From Hygrophila difformis (taxonomy: Eukaryota; Streptophyta; Magnoliopsida; Lamiales; Acanthaceae), in assembly GCA_030278955.1 (NCBI GenBank), contig JAOANR010000010.1, positions 25,512,444 to 25,576,443 of the forward strand: DNA of 64,000 nt. Reading direction: 5' to 3'. The position numbers were made by a program, and so were the translations under genes. Positions 42,617-54,243 of the stretch are shown in pieces (positions within the stretch are counted from its first letter, which is position 1; every line of letters begins with the position of its first letter). The notes below the pieces were generated by a model, which saw only the letters and a list, made by a program, of their open reading frames with translations, was not told the origin of the DNA and searched no databases.

Positions 42617-42994
42617 ATGGCCGAACCCAACGCGAACATGACCAATCTGATGATGAAACTGACCAACGCATACCTCGAATCCCAACAGCATATCAATCAC
42701 TTCAAGGCTCGAGTGGGGCATCTAGAGAATAACGTGGACTATTTGAGACATCTTAGGGAAGCTGACCATCATGAAATAACCCAACTCAAAGCCCAAGTCG
42801 CCGAACTCCAAACCCAAGTGGTCACACTCCAAAACAAGGACAACGAACGGATGATGCAAATAGGACACTTAGGAGCTGAGCTGCTAGGCCTAGAGGCTAA
42901 CATATTTCCTCCGAGCCCGAGCCCGGTGGGGACACCCATTGCCATTGACGTATCCAGCGACGAGGACGATCCCATCGAGGATGTACCTGCCTAG
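42617..42994 (+). CDS. Extra ORF upstream of gag in X unit 1: coiled coil, acidic tail (125 aa)
   Basis: MAEPNANMTNLMMKLTNAYL leads into a coiled coil (residues 18-90: LENNVDYLRHLREAD, ITQLKAQVAELQTQVVTL). The C-terminus is IAIDVSSDEDDPIEDVPA, where a hydrophobic IxIDV beside acidic residues resembles a SUMO-interacting motif (inference). It is related to the 199-aa ORF of G2 but lacks the long Pro-rich insert. It is uninterrupted. Unit 2 has a copy with two substitutions. Function unknown. Confidence 0.7.
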   Translation: MAEPNANMTNLMMKLTNAYLESQQHINHFKARVGHLENNVDYLRHLREADHHEITQLKAQVAELQTQVVTLQNKDNERMMQIGHLGAELLGLEANIFPPSPSPVGTPIAIDVSSDEDDPIEDVPA

Positions 42995-43677
42995 TCACCC
43001 TAGACTTAGGAGCCCATACTGATGCACTACTATCTATGTTCCTTTTTTTCAAACTAGTACCAGCACTACTATTTCATTCCTGTTACGAATGCTTGTAATC
43101 AACTGAAAAAAAAATTTCTCTTGAGTAATAAATCTACAAGCATTTATTTTATACAAGTATATTTAAAGTATTCCTTACATTTTGATTAAATTATTTCTCC
43201 TCGAATACCCTGCTAAAACCCGATCAAACAAATGAACAAGGTAATAATAATCAATGACCTATAGATAACAACTAAAAAAAAATACAAGTAGTAATAAATA
43301 ACCTAAATATGTAAATATATATATATATACATTATATGGAAATAATCATCGAACAAGGGTATCTCCAACCCTAAACCCCAACACCCTAAACCCTAGGGTC
43401 TAAAAAAAAAAAACCTGAACAGGTTACTGTTCAAAAAAAAAAAAAGAACAACAAAACAAAACAAAACAAAACAAAACGAAACAAAACAAAAACAAAACAG
43501 CAAGTAGGACCAACCCCAAATAACAACAAACGATACGCTAAATCCAAACAACCTATACTAACAGGTTCCAGTAGACTAATACCTGTTAATATCGTCATTT
43601 ATTTAATTAAATTATTTTATAAGCATTATATAATACTCCAACAAAAGGAATCTAAACTCTCTTGTTATTGCGACAGC
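42995..43677 (+). other. X leader between extra ORF and gag, copy 1
   Basis: Noncoding. Contains (AT)n at about 43318, telomere-like CCCTAAACCC words at 43370-43400 and an (AAAAC)n run at 43450-43500. Repeated at 45956-46629 and 57589-58270. Confidence 0.7.
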
Positions 43678-44024
43678 ATGGCACCGAGAGGCAGACCACG
43701 CGCCCAGCCCACTACTCCAAACACCAACGAAACCCCTATGCAACCAGAAAGGCCTATACCCGGCGAAGGGGTGCACGCTCAAGAGGAGCCGGCAAACCCT
43801 ATGCCAAACAACATGGACGCGCGCCTATGCACTCTAGAAGAGGTTCTCATTGCGATAGGGAACGCGCATGTGAACCAAGGCCAGGCCACTGCGGTACCTC
43901 CACCCGAGGCCCGCATTAACTACTTAACTATGGTGAACTCATATCGTCCGCCGAACTACGCCGGAGAAGAGGACCCGGCTAAACTTGAAGAATGGATCCG
44001 AACATTCGACAAGCTACTAAACGC
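43678..44024 (+). pseudogene. X unit 1 gag fragment, cut after about 116 codons
   Basis: Starts [20 protein letters not shown] and is open through [12 protein letters not shown], the start of the capsid domain. Then non-gag sequence begins (44025). The same cut is at 58617 in unit 2. Confidence 0.9.
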
Positions 44025-45958
44025 TGGGTCTTCCTGGGGTTCCTCTTGGGGTTCTTCCTCTGCATGTTGTGTCCCAAAGAACTGGTGTGCATACCTCAGA
44101 TAATCTTGCACGAATACTGGATGTGTGATCCGCACCAATTTGAATTCCCATGCCTTCTTGATCCGTGTGCAAAATAGGCTTCTGATTTTGTGGTTATAGT
44201 GCATGACCTTTGCCTTATTCCCAATATTTCCATAATTCAGGGCTTCTTTGTCCATGTCCTTGAGGAGTTCGAGAAACGAGGTTCTGTACTGCTGATGTGT
44301 GATTTTCACTACTCATATTTTACCACAAGCGGATGGTTGTCATCAAGTAATAAAAACCGGTGAATACCGGGTCGAACCACAGGGAATTTCAGAATATTAT
44401 TTCATTCCGGAGAAGATTTTAATTGTTCTTAAGTTCATTAATAATATATATTATATTTTGAAAAGAGTTTGTTTAATTCTAATGGTGATTAAATTAAAAA
44501 TAGTGACATTAAATTTTAAAATAAAGCAAATTAAAATTATAATTAATAAAAATATAAATGGGAGATGCTTGTAATATTTTAAATATTGCCATCTTTATAT
44601 AAAATAGAAATTGCATATTGATTTAGCATTTTCCAATGTCTAAAAAGATCAATTTCTTAAGCTTAATTATTTTAGAAAGATTAAAAATATTGTAATCTAC
44701 TAATAATCAAATTATGCTTAAACGGATTTCATGGAAGCTGATTAAATTATTTAACATTCTGCAATCATTATTCTAGGCCTAAATTTGAGTCTTTCCCAAG
44801 CATACAAATTTTTCTATAGCAATTAGAAGGCACTTTTCATTTCTCAAATCATTGTGCACATGCCAGAATCCATTTATAGTGTAATTTATTCCCAATTCCG
44901 GTACTAAAATATTAATTCTACTTTTTATCTCCCGATTTAGCAAAGCAGAAATCACAGAATTGGATTCTAACATTTAATTATGCAGAACAGTGTAAATAAT
45001 CTAACAATTATGGTAAAATAACGATTAAACATGGTAAACTGGATTTAATTAATAATATTAAAATGCAGATAGATCAGAATTATTGCCAGATTGCTAAAAA
45101 TAGATAATGCAGATTGATCGGTCAATTCAAAGCTTTAGCAGATTATTAATTTGAATAGCAGATTTGGTAAAACACAAAATGTCGATCATTTTGTAGGCAT
45201 CTAACATACCATTCTAATACAAATTCACATACTATAGCAGATTAATCCAGATTCAACACATGAAACATCGATAAATTATATTGCTTCCATAAAACAGATA
45301 AATTCATACTTCAAAGTGATTCTGAACTCCCGTTCTAGAACACTTCTAACACGAACAATACAGAAATCCGTCTACAAATTAAAAACATGATAGCAGATTA
45401 CCTTTAGAGGCAATTTCAATTCATTACAAAGCAAGAAAAAAGAAAGGCAACACCTAGAATAGGAAGAACACGCCCAGAAAGTCGTCTGATGCATTCCTCC
45501 GGCATGGATTTGTGTTTCCGGCCTTCTTCTCCCATTAGAATATGTTCACAGAGAGTTTCTGTCGAAAATGGTAAGTCTGTGTATGAAGAAATGACGAAAA
45601 ACGGTGTTTAAAACCGAGTTCGGGAGGTTAGAAAACTGCTCAACCGCGACTGTGGCGCAAAAAGTGGCGCTCGGAAGAGGTTTTCGGCGCCACCAAGGAG
45701 CTGCGGCGCATACGAAGATTTTCTGAATTTTTGCAAGTGGCACATTTTGTGGCGCTCCAAGGTGCTTTTCGGCGCCGCCAAGAAGGTGCGGTGCATTCTG
45801 ACAATTTCCTAAAATTTAGCCCGCGGCGCAAAAAGTGGTGCCTGGAGGGCATTTTATGCGCCACCAAGAAGGTGCGGCGCATCCTGAAGCTTTTTCCAAT
45901 CCGAAATTTTCCCAAGTGTTGGTGCGGCGCCTGATGTGGCGCCTGAGCATGATTTTAG
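44025..45958 (-). mobile_element. Truncated AT2-type LTR and adjoining segment in X unit 1
   Basis: Nearly identical to 58618-60552. The first 269 bp (44025-44293) form a minus-strand open stretch I cannot assign (ALNYGNIGNKAKVMHYNHKI). The rest is Athila-like LTR, with a conserved TCCCTGTGGTTCGACC block at about 44373 and the GGCGC tandem repeats (about 45649-45950). It stops at 45958, before the LTR start, at the junction to the next leader. Confidence 0.8.
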
Positions 45959-46629
45959 ACTTAGGAGCCCATACTGATGCACTACTATCTATGTTCCTTT
46001 TTTTCAAACTAGTACCAGCACTACTATTTCATTCCTGTTACGAATGCTTGTAATCAACTGAAAAAAAAAAATTTCTCTTGAGTAATAAATTTACAAGCAT
46101 TTATTTTATACCAGTATATTTAAAGTATTCCTTACATTTTGATTAAATTATTTCTCCTCGAATACCCTGCTAAAACCCGATCAAACAAATGAACAAGGTA
46201 ATAATAATCAATGACCTATAGATAACAACTAAACAAAAATACAAGTAGTAATAAATAACCTAAATATGTAAATATATATATACATTATATGGAAATAATC
46301 ATCGAACAAGGGTATCTCCAACCCTAAACCCCAACACCCTAAACCCTAGGGTCTAAAAAAAAAAAAACCTGAACAGGTTACTGTTCAAAAAAAAAAAGAA
46401 CAACAAAACAAAACAAAACAAAACAAAACGAAACAAAACAAAAACAAAACAGCAAGTAGGACCAACCCCAAATAACAACAAACGATACGCTAAATCCCAA
46501 CAACCTATACTAACAGGTTCCAGTAGACTAATACCTGTTAATATCGTCATTTATTTAATTAAATTATTTCATAAGCATTATATAATACTCCAACAAAAGG
46601 AATCTAAACTCTCTTGTTATTGCGACAGC
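45956..46629 (+). other. X leader, copy 2
   Basis: Duplicate of 43001-43677 beginning TAGACTTAGGAGCCC, joined to the AT2-type LTR at a shared TAG. (AAAAC)n at 46401-46452. It leads into the complete gag. Confidence 0.85.
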
Positions 46630-48817
46630 ATGGCACCGAGAGGCAGACCACGCGCCCAGCCCACTACTCCAAACACCAATGAAACCCCTATGCAACCAGA
46701 AAGGCCTATACCCGGCGAAGTGGTGCACGCTCAAGAGGAGCCGGCAAACCCTATGCCAAACAACATGGACGCGCGCCTACGCACTCTAGAAGAGGTTCTC
46801 ATTGCGATAGGGAACGCGCATGTGAACCAAGGCCAGGCCGCTGCGGTACCTCCACCCGAGGCCCGCATTAACTACTTAGCTATGGTGAACTCATATCATC
46901 CGCCGAACTACGCCGGAGAAGAGGACCCGGCTAAACTTGAAGAATGGATCCGAACATTCGACAAGCTACTAAACGTGGTGAAGTGCCCAATTGGCGAGAA
47001 TGTGCCTGTGGCATCGTACTATCTCGGAGGGGAGGCGGATGACTGGTGGCGTGCCATGCAAGATAAGTTAGCCGAGGACGAGGAACCCTATTCTTGGGAA
47101 GAATTCATGGGTCTGATTAGGGATCGCTTTTATCCCATGAGCACAAATTCAGCCATGTACGAGGAGTTCCTATCTCTGAAGCAAGGAGGGCAAACAGTCC
47201 AGGAATACTACACCCGTTTCAAGGAGTTGGTGCGTTTCGCACCGAGACTCGTGCCGACAGATGCGGAGAAGGCACAGGAATTTGAAATGGGGCTAAACTT
47301 GACTATACGAGAGGTGATCACTGGCGTCCCATACCCAGACCTGCAATCGGTGTATGATCGTGCGATAGCTGTTGCGAGGGTGCAACAACTAAAAAGGAAA
47401 GTGAGCGGAGAACCCAGCCGAGGATCTCAGGGACAGGATAAGAGGAGTAGAGACAACCGTTCCGGTAACAATGCTGTAGGGAACAACTTTCGGGGAGATC
47501 TGAACAGACCCCCTCAAAACAACAACAGAGGATATGATGATAGAACCCTTTTCCGGGGTAACCCGGTACCACCTTGCCCGAGATACGGCAGGCCTCATTT
47601 GGCCAGAGGGTGCCCCCAACAGGGTGCCTGCTACAGGTGTGGTCGCATCGGCCACATGGCGAATGAGTGCCGCACTCGACTGGAAAACATCACCAAGAGG
47701 GAGGACTTGGGCACGGGGCCAACTCAGTTTCGCAATCAAGATGCACGGAATGGAAACAACCAGGGGTATAGACCCCCTCAGAACCAGAATCTCAATCAGA
47801 ATCAACGTCCCCCACAGAATCCAAATCAGCAACAGAATCAGAACCCGAACCGGGATCAGCAAGGCAACCCGGGACGTCTAATGGGGCGATTGAATGTCAT
47901 CAATGAGGCAGATGTGCCTATGCAGGGGGACGTAATGGGAGGTACGTTCCATGTCTTAAGTACACCCCTTAGAGTTCTGTTTGACTCAGGAGCTAGTTGT
48001 TCGATAATATCATCTAAAGTCTTACCTGAACTAGATCTACCTAAGTGCGAATTGATTAACTTAGGGATTCAACTTCCATCGGGAGAGGTAGCATCATGCT
48101 CTAAGCGATATAACGGAATTCCGATAGTTATAAAGAACGTAGAGTTTTTCGCGAACTTGGTAGAATTCGAACTACAGGATTTTGACGTCATACTAGGGAT
48201 GGATTGGCTAACCCAATATAAAGCCGTGATCGATTGCCAAAAACAAAAGATCACGTTGTCAAAAAGTAGGGGAAGGAGAGTCATCTTTTACTCCCAACCC
48301 CCTAAGAAGTCTACCAAGGTAGTTAACGCCGTTAAGCTATGTAGCTTAATGCGTAAAGGTTACGCGTTATATGCATGCTACATTCATAACCTTGAGGCCG
48401 AAGAGGTCAAGGTGGATAACATTCCGGTGGTGAGAGAATACCCGGATGTATTTCCGGAAGACGTTCCCGGCATGCCGCCTGAGAGAGATCTGGAATTCAC
48501 CATAGATCTTATCCCGGGAACGGAGCCTGTCTCAAAGGCTCCTTACCGTATGGCGCCGCTAGAAATGAAGGAGCTAAAGGAACAACTCGAGGAGTTGCTA
48601 GAGAAGGGATACATAAGGCCGAGCATGTCCCCATGGGGAGCCCCGGTCTTATTCGTTAAGAAGAAAGATGGAGGTCTACGATTATGCATCGATTATAGAG
48701 GGCTTAACCAAGTCACGGTCAAGAACAAGTACCCGTTGCCCAGAATCGAGGATTTGTTCGACCAACTGAAGGGAGCTTCAGTATTTTCAAAGATCGACTT
48801 GCGATCAGGATATCACC
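46630..48817 (+). CDS. X Gag-Pol polyprotein, first part (Gag, protease, start of RT)
   Basis: One open frame of 729 codons fuses Gag and Pol. The capsid domain is at about residues 95-255 ([33 protein letters not shown]). A zinc knuckle [14 protein letters not shown] is at about 334-347, preceded by a degenerate first knuckle ([13 protein letters not shown]). Then comes a Gln/Asn/Pro-rich linker. Protease has its active site DSGAS at about 452 and [10 protein letters not shown] begins near 635 ([24 protein letters not shown]) and motif A ([11 protein letters not shown]) sits at the solo-LTR insertion. This is the best-preserved coding region in the window. Translation would stop just inside the LTR. 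Confidence 0.95.
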
Positions 48818-51424
48818 TGTAATACCCGTGAATTTTCCATCATAAAATAAAACAATAATTAAATAAATAAATAATAAATAAAATAAATACCATAAATAAA
48901 TAAATGAATCCAGCAAATAAAGAAATAAATGAAGATAAGGAAATGAGAAATGGGATTTTAACTCAAAAAGGAATTTAATTAGATAAGAAGAATTATTAAA
49001 GGTAAATAAATTGTACATCAAAACCCGACACTAATGAACTCGAGTATTCGAGTCCAAAACATCCAATTAGACCCGAGTGAAAATTTAGAGAGGAAGTAGA
49101 GACCCGAAGATACCCCGGAAATCGGAATTCGGGAGCATAGAGGGATAGAAACCCGAAAGAGAGGCGGAACAGCACGACGGATCGCACGACCCGCCCGGAC
49201 CGAAGTCCAGGCGAGTGCCGCGCGGTGGCCGCGCGGTGGAAGGGGAAACAGCGCGCCACGACCGCGCCACCCCACAGATTCGTTTGTTGCGTGAATCTCT
49301 CGCCCGAACGCGGATTTTTCGACTTTCGGTTGAACATCTCTCGACCCAAGACCTTTAGGTCAGATGTTGGACGCCCTAGGGATTGAGAAATCTATAAATA
49401 AGCCCCTTGGGAGCCCCAAACAAGTTTACAAAACCCTACAACCTTCTATACGTTCGAAACCCTAAATTCGGAGTCAACGGAAAGCACAAAACCGAGGCAG
49501 CAGCTTTGGACGAAAATCTAAGGATCTCCAAACGTTGTGGTAAGCTCTAGTCCGATAAATCTCTTCACGTTTCAATCCGAAAACGGATTCTAACTTCGGT
49601 TCTTTTCTTTCTACACCCCGTATTGGATCTAGATCGTAGAACCCGACGAACGGAGAGGAGAAACGGTGATCTGGAAGCCACGCCTCCGAATTAGACATCC
49701 CCGACGTTCATAAACTCAGTAAGTTAACTCTTACATGGTTTTGGGATGAATTAAAACATTCAAAACTAAAAGATTAACAAGAAACCGTAAATCTGTCCAT
49801 CTAAACGTTCTATCGGCGCAACAGATTTGATGAATTTTTCCGAACCTTAAAACAAACTCAAACGGAAAAACTTAAAACAAAAAAAACGTTCCTAAGACTT
49901 AGATCTAGCTACTGTAAAATTTTGAGAATTTTTGGAGTTGATTTGATATGAGAAAACCCACCGAAACCGAACTGGTTGAATCTAGATAGTGAAATCTTGG
50001 ACAGAACTTAGGAATGATCTTGATCACGTTTTTGACATAGGATCTAGGCTGTTTTAGATCTTTGGCCGAACATAAAAGTTGTAGATAATTGTCTTACAAT
50101 AATCCCTGTCAAATTTCATTAAATTTGGAGTTGAATTGCTATGGTAGAATTCGAAATCCTTAAACTGTGACACATTAACCTCGGACAGAATTATTCTTAT
50201 GCGAAAATTGGTGATTTTGACCTACTTAGGTATCTCGGATCGAAAAGGTTAAAACACAAAAGTTGTAGATCTTGATGTTTCCGAGTCAGATATAAAATTT
50301 TGGAATTTGTTGGAATTAAATCTGATTTTAGACGAATTTTAGAGTAAACTGTGATTTACCGAAACGAAATCTTGAAATCTTGTTGAAACATGGAATTAAC
50401 CTTTAGGGTTGAAACGAGTTGAGATATTATTTTTAGATAAATACAATCGAAGTCAGATTTTTAAAATTAAATCCCCTTACAAACTTGATAAATTAAAATT
50501 AGGGGTGAGTGCTCTGCAGGGTGCCCCCTAACGATTCACTTCGTGCCGTAATGGACGATGGTGACCCCGCGCGCTAAACTTGAGATATGGATTGCCTAAA
50601 CGGCGAAATATAGAGCCTACACTCTCGTGAATATCCGTATGGGTTTCCCGAGGCTCCGGAGTGGTACTGGTATGGCTGATACAGTTGCGGCCGCCGGGCT
50701 ACCGGCTAAACTTGTTGACATCGCGATTTTATCGTGAAACTTTGAAATACCAAATCGGGAATGTAACGGGGATTCTAAACTGAATTAAATTAGATTAAAT
50801 TATGTTGTTGTCCAATTAAATTATTTAAATGCTTTATTTAAATTATGGCTTTTATGATTAAACCATGTGATATGTGTCATTAAATAGAGCCCTGAGATAA
50901 ATTATGTTATTGGATATGGATTAGATGAAATTAAATATTATGTTATTATCATGCTTTGTTAAATTATTAAATTTATGGCTTTAAAACCCTACGATCATGC
51001 ATGTGTTAACTTACTCAGCAATTTTGCTGACCAAAACCATTTTTATTCCTTTCCTTACAGAATATGTGGAATGAGCATGTGTGAGCACGATTCATGCATG
51101 GGTTTTTGGGGGATACTTATTTTGCTTTTAAATTTCGTACTTAGACTATATTATGAACGGGCCTGTTTAACCCGTGTTTTGGCCATGTCGGCCCTTTTTA
51201 TATTTTCCGCTGCGATACTGTAATAAACCAAATATTTCCGCTGCGCTATGCTATTATTGTTATTTTCGAATTATATTATATGGGCTATTTGAATGCTTTA
51301 AATGTTTTTAAATACTGCAATACCTAGCCTTGCATCTCTTTAGTAAGCTCGGAGAAACCGTGTCTTACTAGGGAGATGTGGCGGTGACATCCCGACCTGG
51401 GTGACCAAAAACCGGGGTGTTACA
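48818..51424 (+). repeat. Solo LTR in X pol (2607 bp, TSD TCACC)
   Basis: A G2-type LTR stands alone, flanked by TCACC at 48813-48817 and 51425-51429. It arose by recombination between the two LTRs of an element inserted in RT. TATA is at 49393. Predicted splice sites: donor 49540, acceptor 49639, 79-nt exon, donor 49719, acceptor 51060. Hairpins are at 51016-51029 and 51333-51378. No internal sequence remains. Confidence 0.95.
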
Positions 51425-53959
51425 TCACCAGTTAAGGATCGCCGAAAAGGATATCCCAAAGACGGCGTTCAGAACTCGCTACGGGCACTACGAATTCACG
51501 GTGCTATCATTCGGGCTGACGAACGCCCCAGCGATGTTCATGAATCTCATGAACAATGTGTTTCGAGAACTATTAGATCAATGCGTAGTGGCGTTCATAG
51601 ATGACATCCTGATCTACTCGAAAAGCGAAGAAGAACATTCCGAACACTTACACAAAGTGTTAGGGATCTTACGAGTAAATCAGCTGTATGGCAAGCTGTC
51701 CAAATGCGACTTCTGGCTAAGAGAAGTGGCATTTCTGGGACATATCGTATCCGCCAACGGAGTGGCAGTAGACCCAGCAAAGATCTCAGCAGTGACCGAA
51801 TGGGTGCCACCGGAGAATCCAACCGAGATAAGAAGTTTTCTCGGATTGGCAGGATACTATCGAAGGTTTGTAAAGGATTTCTCAAAGATCGCTCGCCCAC
51901 TGACACAGCTGTTAAGGAAAGGGGCGAAATACGACCGGACCATTGAGTGTGATTCCGCATTCCAAGAATTGAAGAAACGGCTTACCACAGCGCCGGTGTT
52001 GGCATTACCATCGGAGGATGGAGACTTCGAGGTGTACAGCGACGCCTCGAAGGAAGGATTGGGATGCGTGCTAATGCAAGATCAAAGGGTTATAGCATAC
52101 GCATCACGTCAACTAAAGCCACACGAAGAGAACTATCTGACGCACGACTTTGAGCTAGCCGCGGTCGTGTTCGCTCTAAAGATATGGAGGCACTACCTCT
52201 ATGGGCGAAAGTGTCGGATGTTCACCGACCATAAGAGCCTCAAATATATATTCACGCAAAAAGAGCTGAATTTGAGGCAAAGGAGATGGTTGGAGCTGAT
52301 TAAGGATTACGACCTGGAAATCGCGTATCACGAAGGAAAAGCCAACGTGGTGGCCGATGCCTTGAGTCGAAAGACTCAACACGTGGTGAATTCACTTGTG
52401 GTACCGGCCGAGTTGTACAGAGACTTGGCAAAATTAAGTCTGGAGTTGGTACACTCTGGCGAAGTAAGTGAGGTCGTCAACACGATGGTAGTAGGATCCA
52501 CCATACTCGATGAGATACGACTAGCACAACAGGGTGATGAAAAGCTGGAGGAAATTAGGAAGAGCATTGCTGAAGGAAAGACAATGGATTTTAAAATCCA
52601 TGAGGACGGAAGCATCCGCTTCAAGGGAAGGTGGTGCATACCACGAAAATGCGAGGACATGAAGCAAAAAGTAATGGAGGAAGGCCATAATACCCCATTA
52701 TTGTCCACCCCGGAGGCGAGAAGCTATACAAGGACATAAAGAAGAACTATTGGTGGCCAAACATGAAGAGAGAAATAGCCGAGTTTGTGGCAAGATGCCT
52801 TACCTGCCAGAAGGTCAAGGGCGTACGACAGAAACCCTTAGGATTAATGCAGCCATTGGAAATCCCAAGTTGGAAATGGGATAGCATTTCAATGGACTTC
52901 ATTTCGGGGCTACCACGTTCACCGAAGGGGATGAATAAAATCTGGGTGATCGTGGATAGGCTGACAAAAGCTGCCATATTTATCCCCATGAAGGATACCT
53001 GGTCCATGGACCAATTGGCAAGGGCATATGTCGACAACGTGGTACGACGACATGGAGTACCACATGACATCATCTCAGACAGAGACAGTAGATTTGTCTC
53101 ACATTTTTGGACAAAACTACAAGAAGCCCTCGGTACGAAGATAAAGATGAGTACTGCGTTCCACCCTATGACGGATGGACAAACGGAAAGAACGATCCAA
53201 ACTTTGGAAGACATGCTGAGGGCATGCGTATTAGAGTTTAAAGGAAGTTGGGAAAATCACTTACCCTTAATCGAATTTTCCTACAACAACAGCTACCATG
53301 CTAGCATTGGCATGGCACCTTTCGAGGCACTGTATGGACGCAAATGCCGAAGCCCATTGAGCTGGGAAGAGAGCGAGAGGACTATGGTAGTTGGACCACA
53401 ACTTGTTGAGGACATGGCTCAACAAGTCAAAATAATCCAAGGAAAGATGAGAGCCGCGCAAGACCGGCAAAAGAGCTATGCCGACGTGAGACGGCAAGAT
53501 TTGGAATTCCAAATAGGCGATAAGGTCATGTTAAAGGTGTCACCGATGAAGGGTGTGATGCGCTTTGGCAAGCGGGGGAAATTGAGCCCACGGTACATAG
53601 GACCATACGAGATCCTAGAAAGAGTGGGGAATCTTGCATACCGACTAGCATTACTGCCACAATTTGCTCGTGTCCACGACGTGTTCCACGTCTCACAACT
53701 GAAGAAATACGTCCATGATCCGACCCACATACTCCAACCGGAGGAAATTGAGCTGGACGATGACTTAAGCTACGAAGAAATTCCGGTGCGAATACTCGAC
53801 AAGAAGGAGAGAGTAACAAGGAATAAGACCGTGAGAATGGTCAAGGTTCTTTGGTCTAACCACGAAGCCGAGACGGCAACGTGGGAGCTAGAAGCAGACA
53901 TGAAGGATCGTTACCCAACCCTATTCCAAGACAGTGCAACAACAGTTATGGGGACATAA
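51425..53959 (+). pseudogene. X Pol, second part (RT, RNase H, integrase, chromodomain)
   Basis: Continues RT in the frame set before the solo LTR. The catalytic FIDDILIY is intact (DD at 51600-51605). RNase H motifs are [30 protein letters not shown] and [12 protein letters not shown] 1-nt deletion near 52700 shifts the frame inside the integrase zinc-binding region, ending the first frame at 52739. The rest reads open to 53959: [10 protein letters not shown], core motifs [22 protein letters not shown] and DGQTERTIQ, then PRYIGPYEILERVG and a chromodomain (about 53768-53925, ending ATWELEADMKDRY). Apart from the solo LTR, this deletion is the only break I see. Confidence 0.95.
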
Positions 53960-54243
53960 CTGTAATCTTAAGAGGGGGAGGATGTGACGACCCGAATATT
54001 TCCGGATATTTTATACGAATACTTTGTACCCCAAATAAACAAATTCAAATTGTTTTGAACTACGTAATGACTTGATCCCTTCACGGGGTACGTAGGCAAC
54101 TCGGAAATTTCAATTCTGGGTTCAGTCAAATAATAACAAACAACGACACACAATAATACAATCGCTTAATCAAACAATTCCCGAACTCGCGAGAGGATGA
54201 AGTGCAACTTCGAGGACGAAGTTGGTTCTTAAGGGGGGTAGAC
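53960..54243 (+). promoter_or_regulatory. X 3' tail: two polypurine tracts flanking a cassette
   Basis: Tract 1 (TTAAGAGGGGGAGGATG, about 53968-53984) is followed by TGACGACCCG. The block CCCTTCACGGGGTACGTAGG lies at 54077. The palindrome CAACTTCGAGGACGAAGTTG is at 54204-54223, and tract 2 (TTCTTAAGGGGGGTAGAC) ends at 54243, directly before the LTR. Confidence 0.82.

Noticed and set aside
43370..43400. CCCTAAACCC words in the X leaders (also about 46325 and 57960), possible telomeric repeat
   Set aside because: Only two or three imperfect words, present in each leader copy of a retrotransposon. Not a telomere or interstitial array.
43450..43500. (AAAAC)n run as a gene tail or SINE
   Set aside because: Repeats identically in three X leaders and has no SINE body or flanking duplications.
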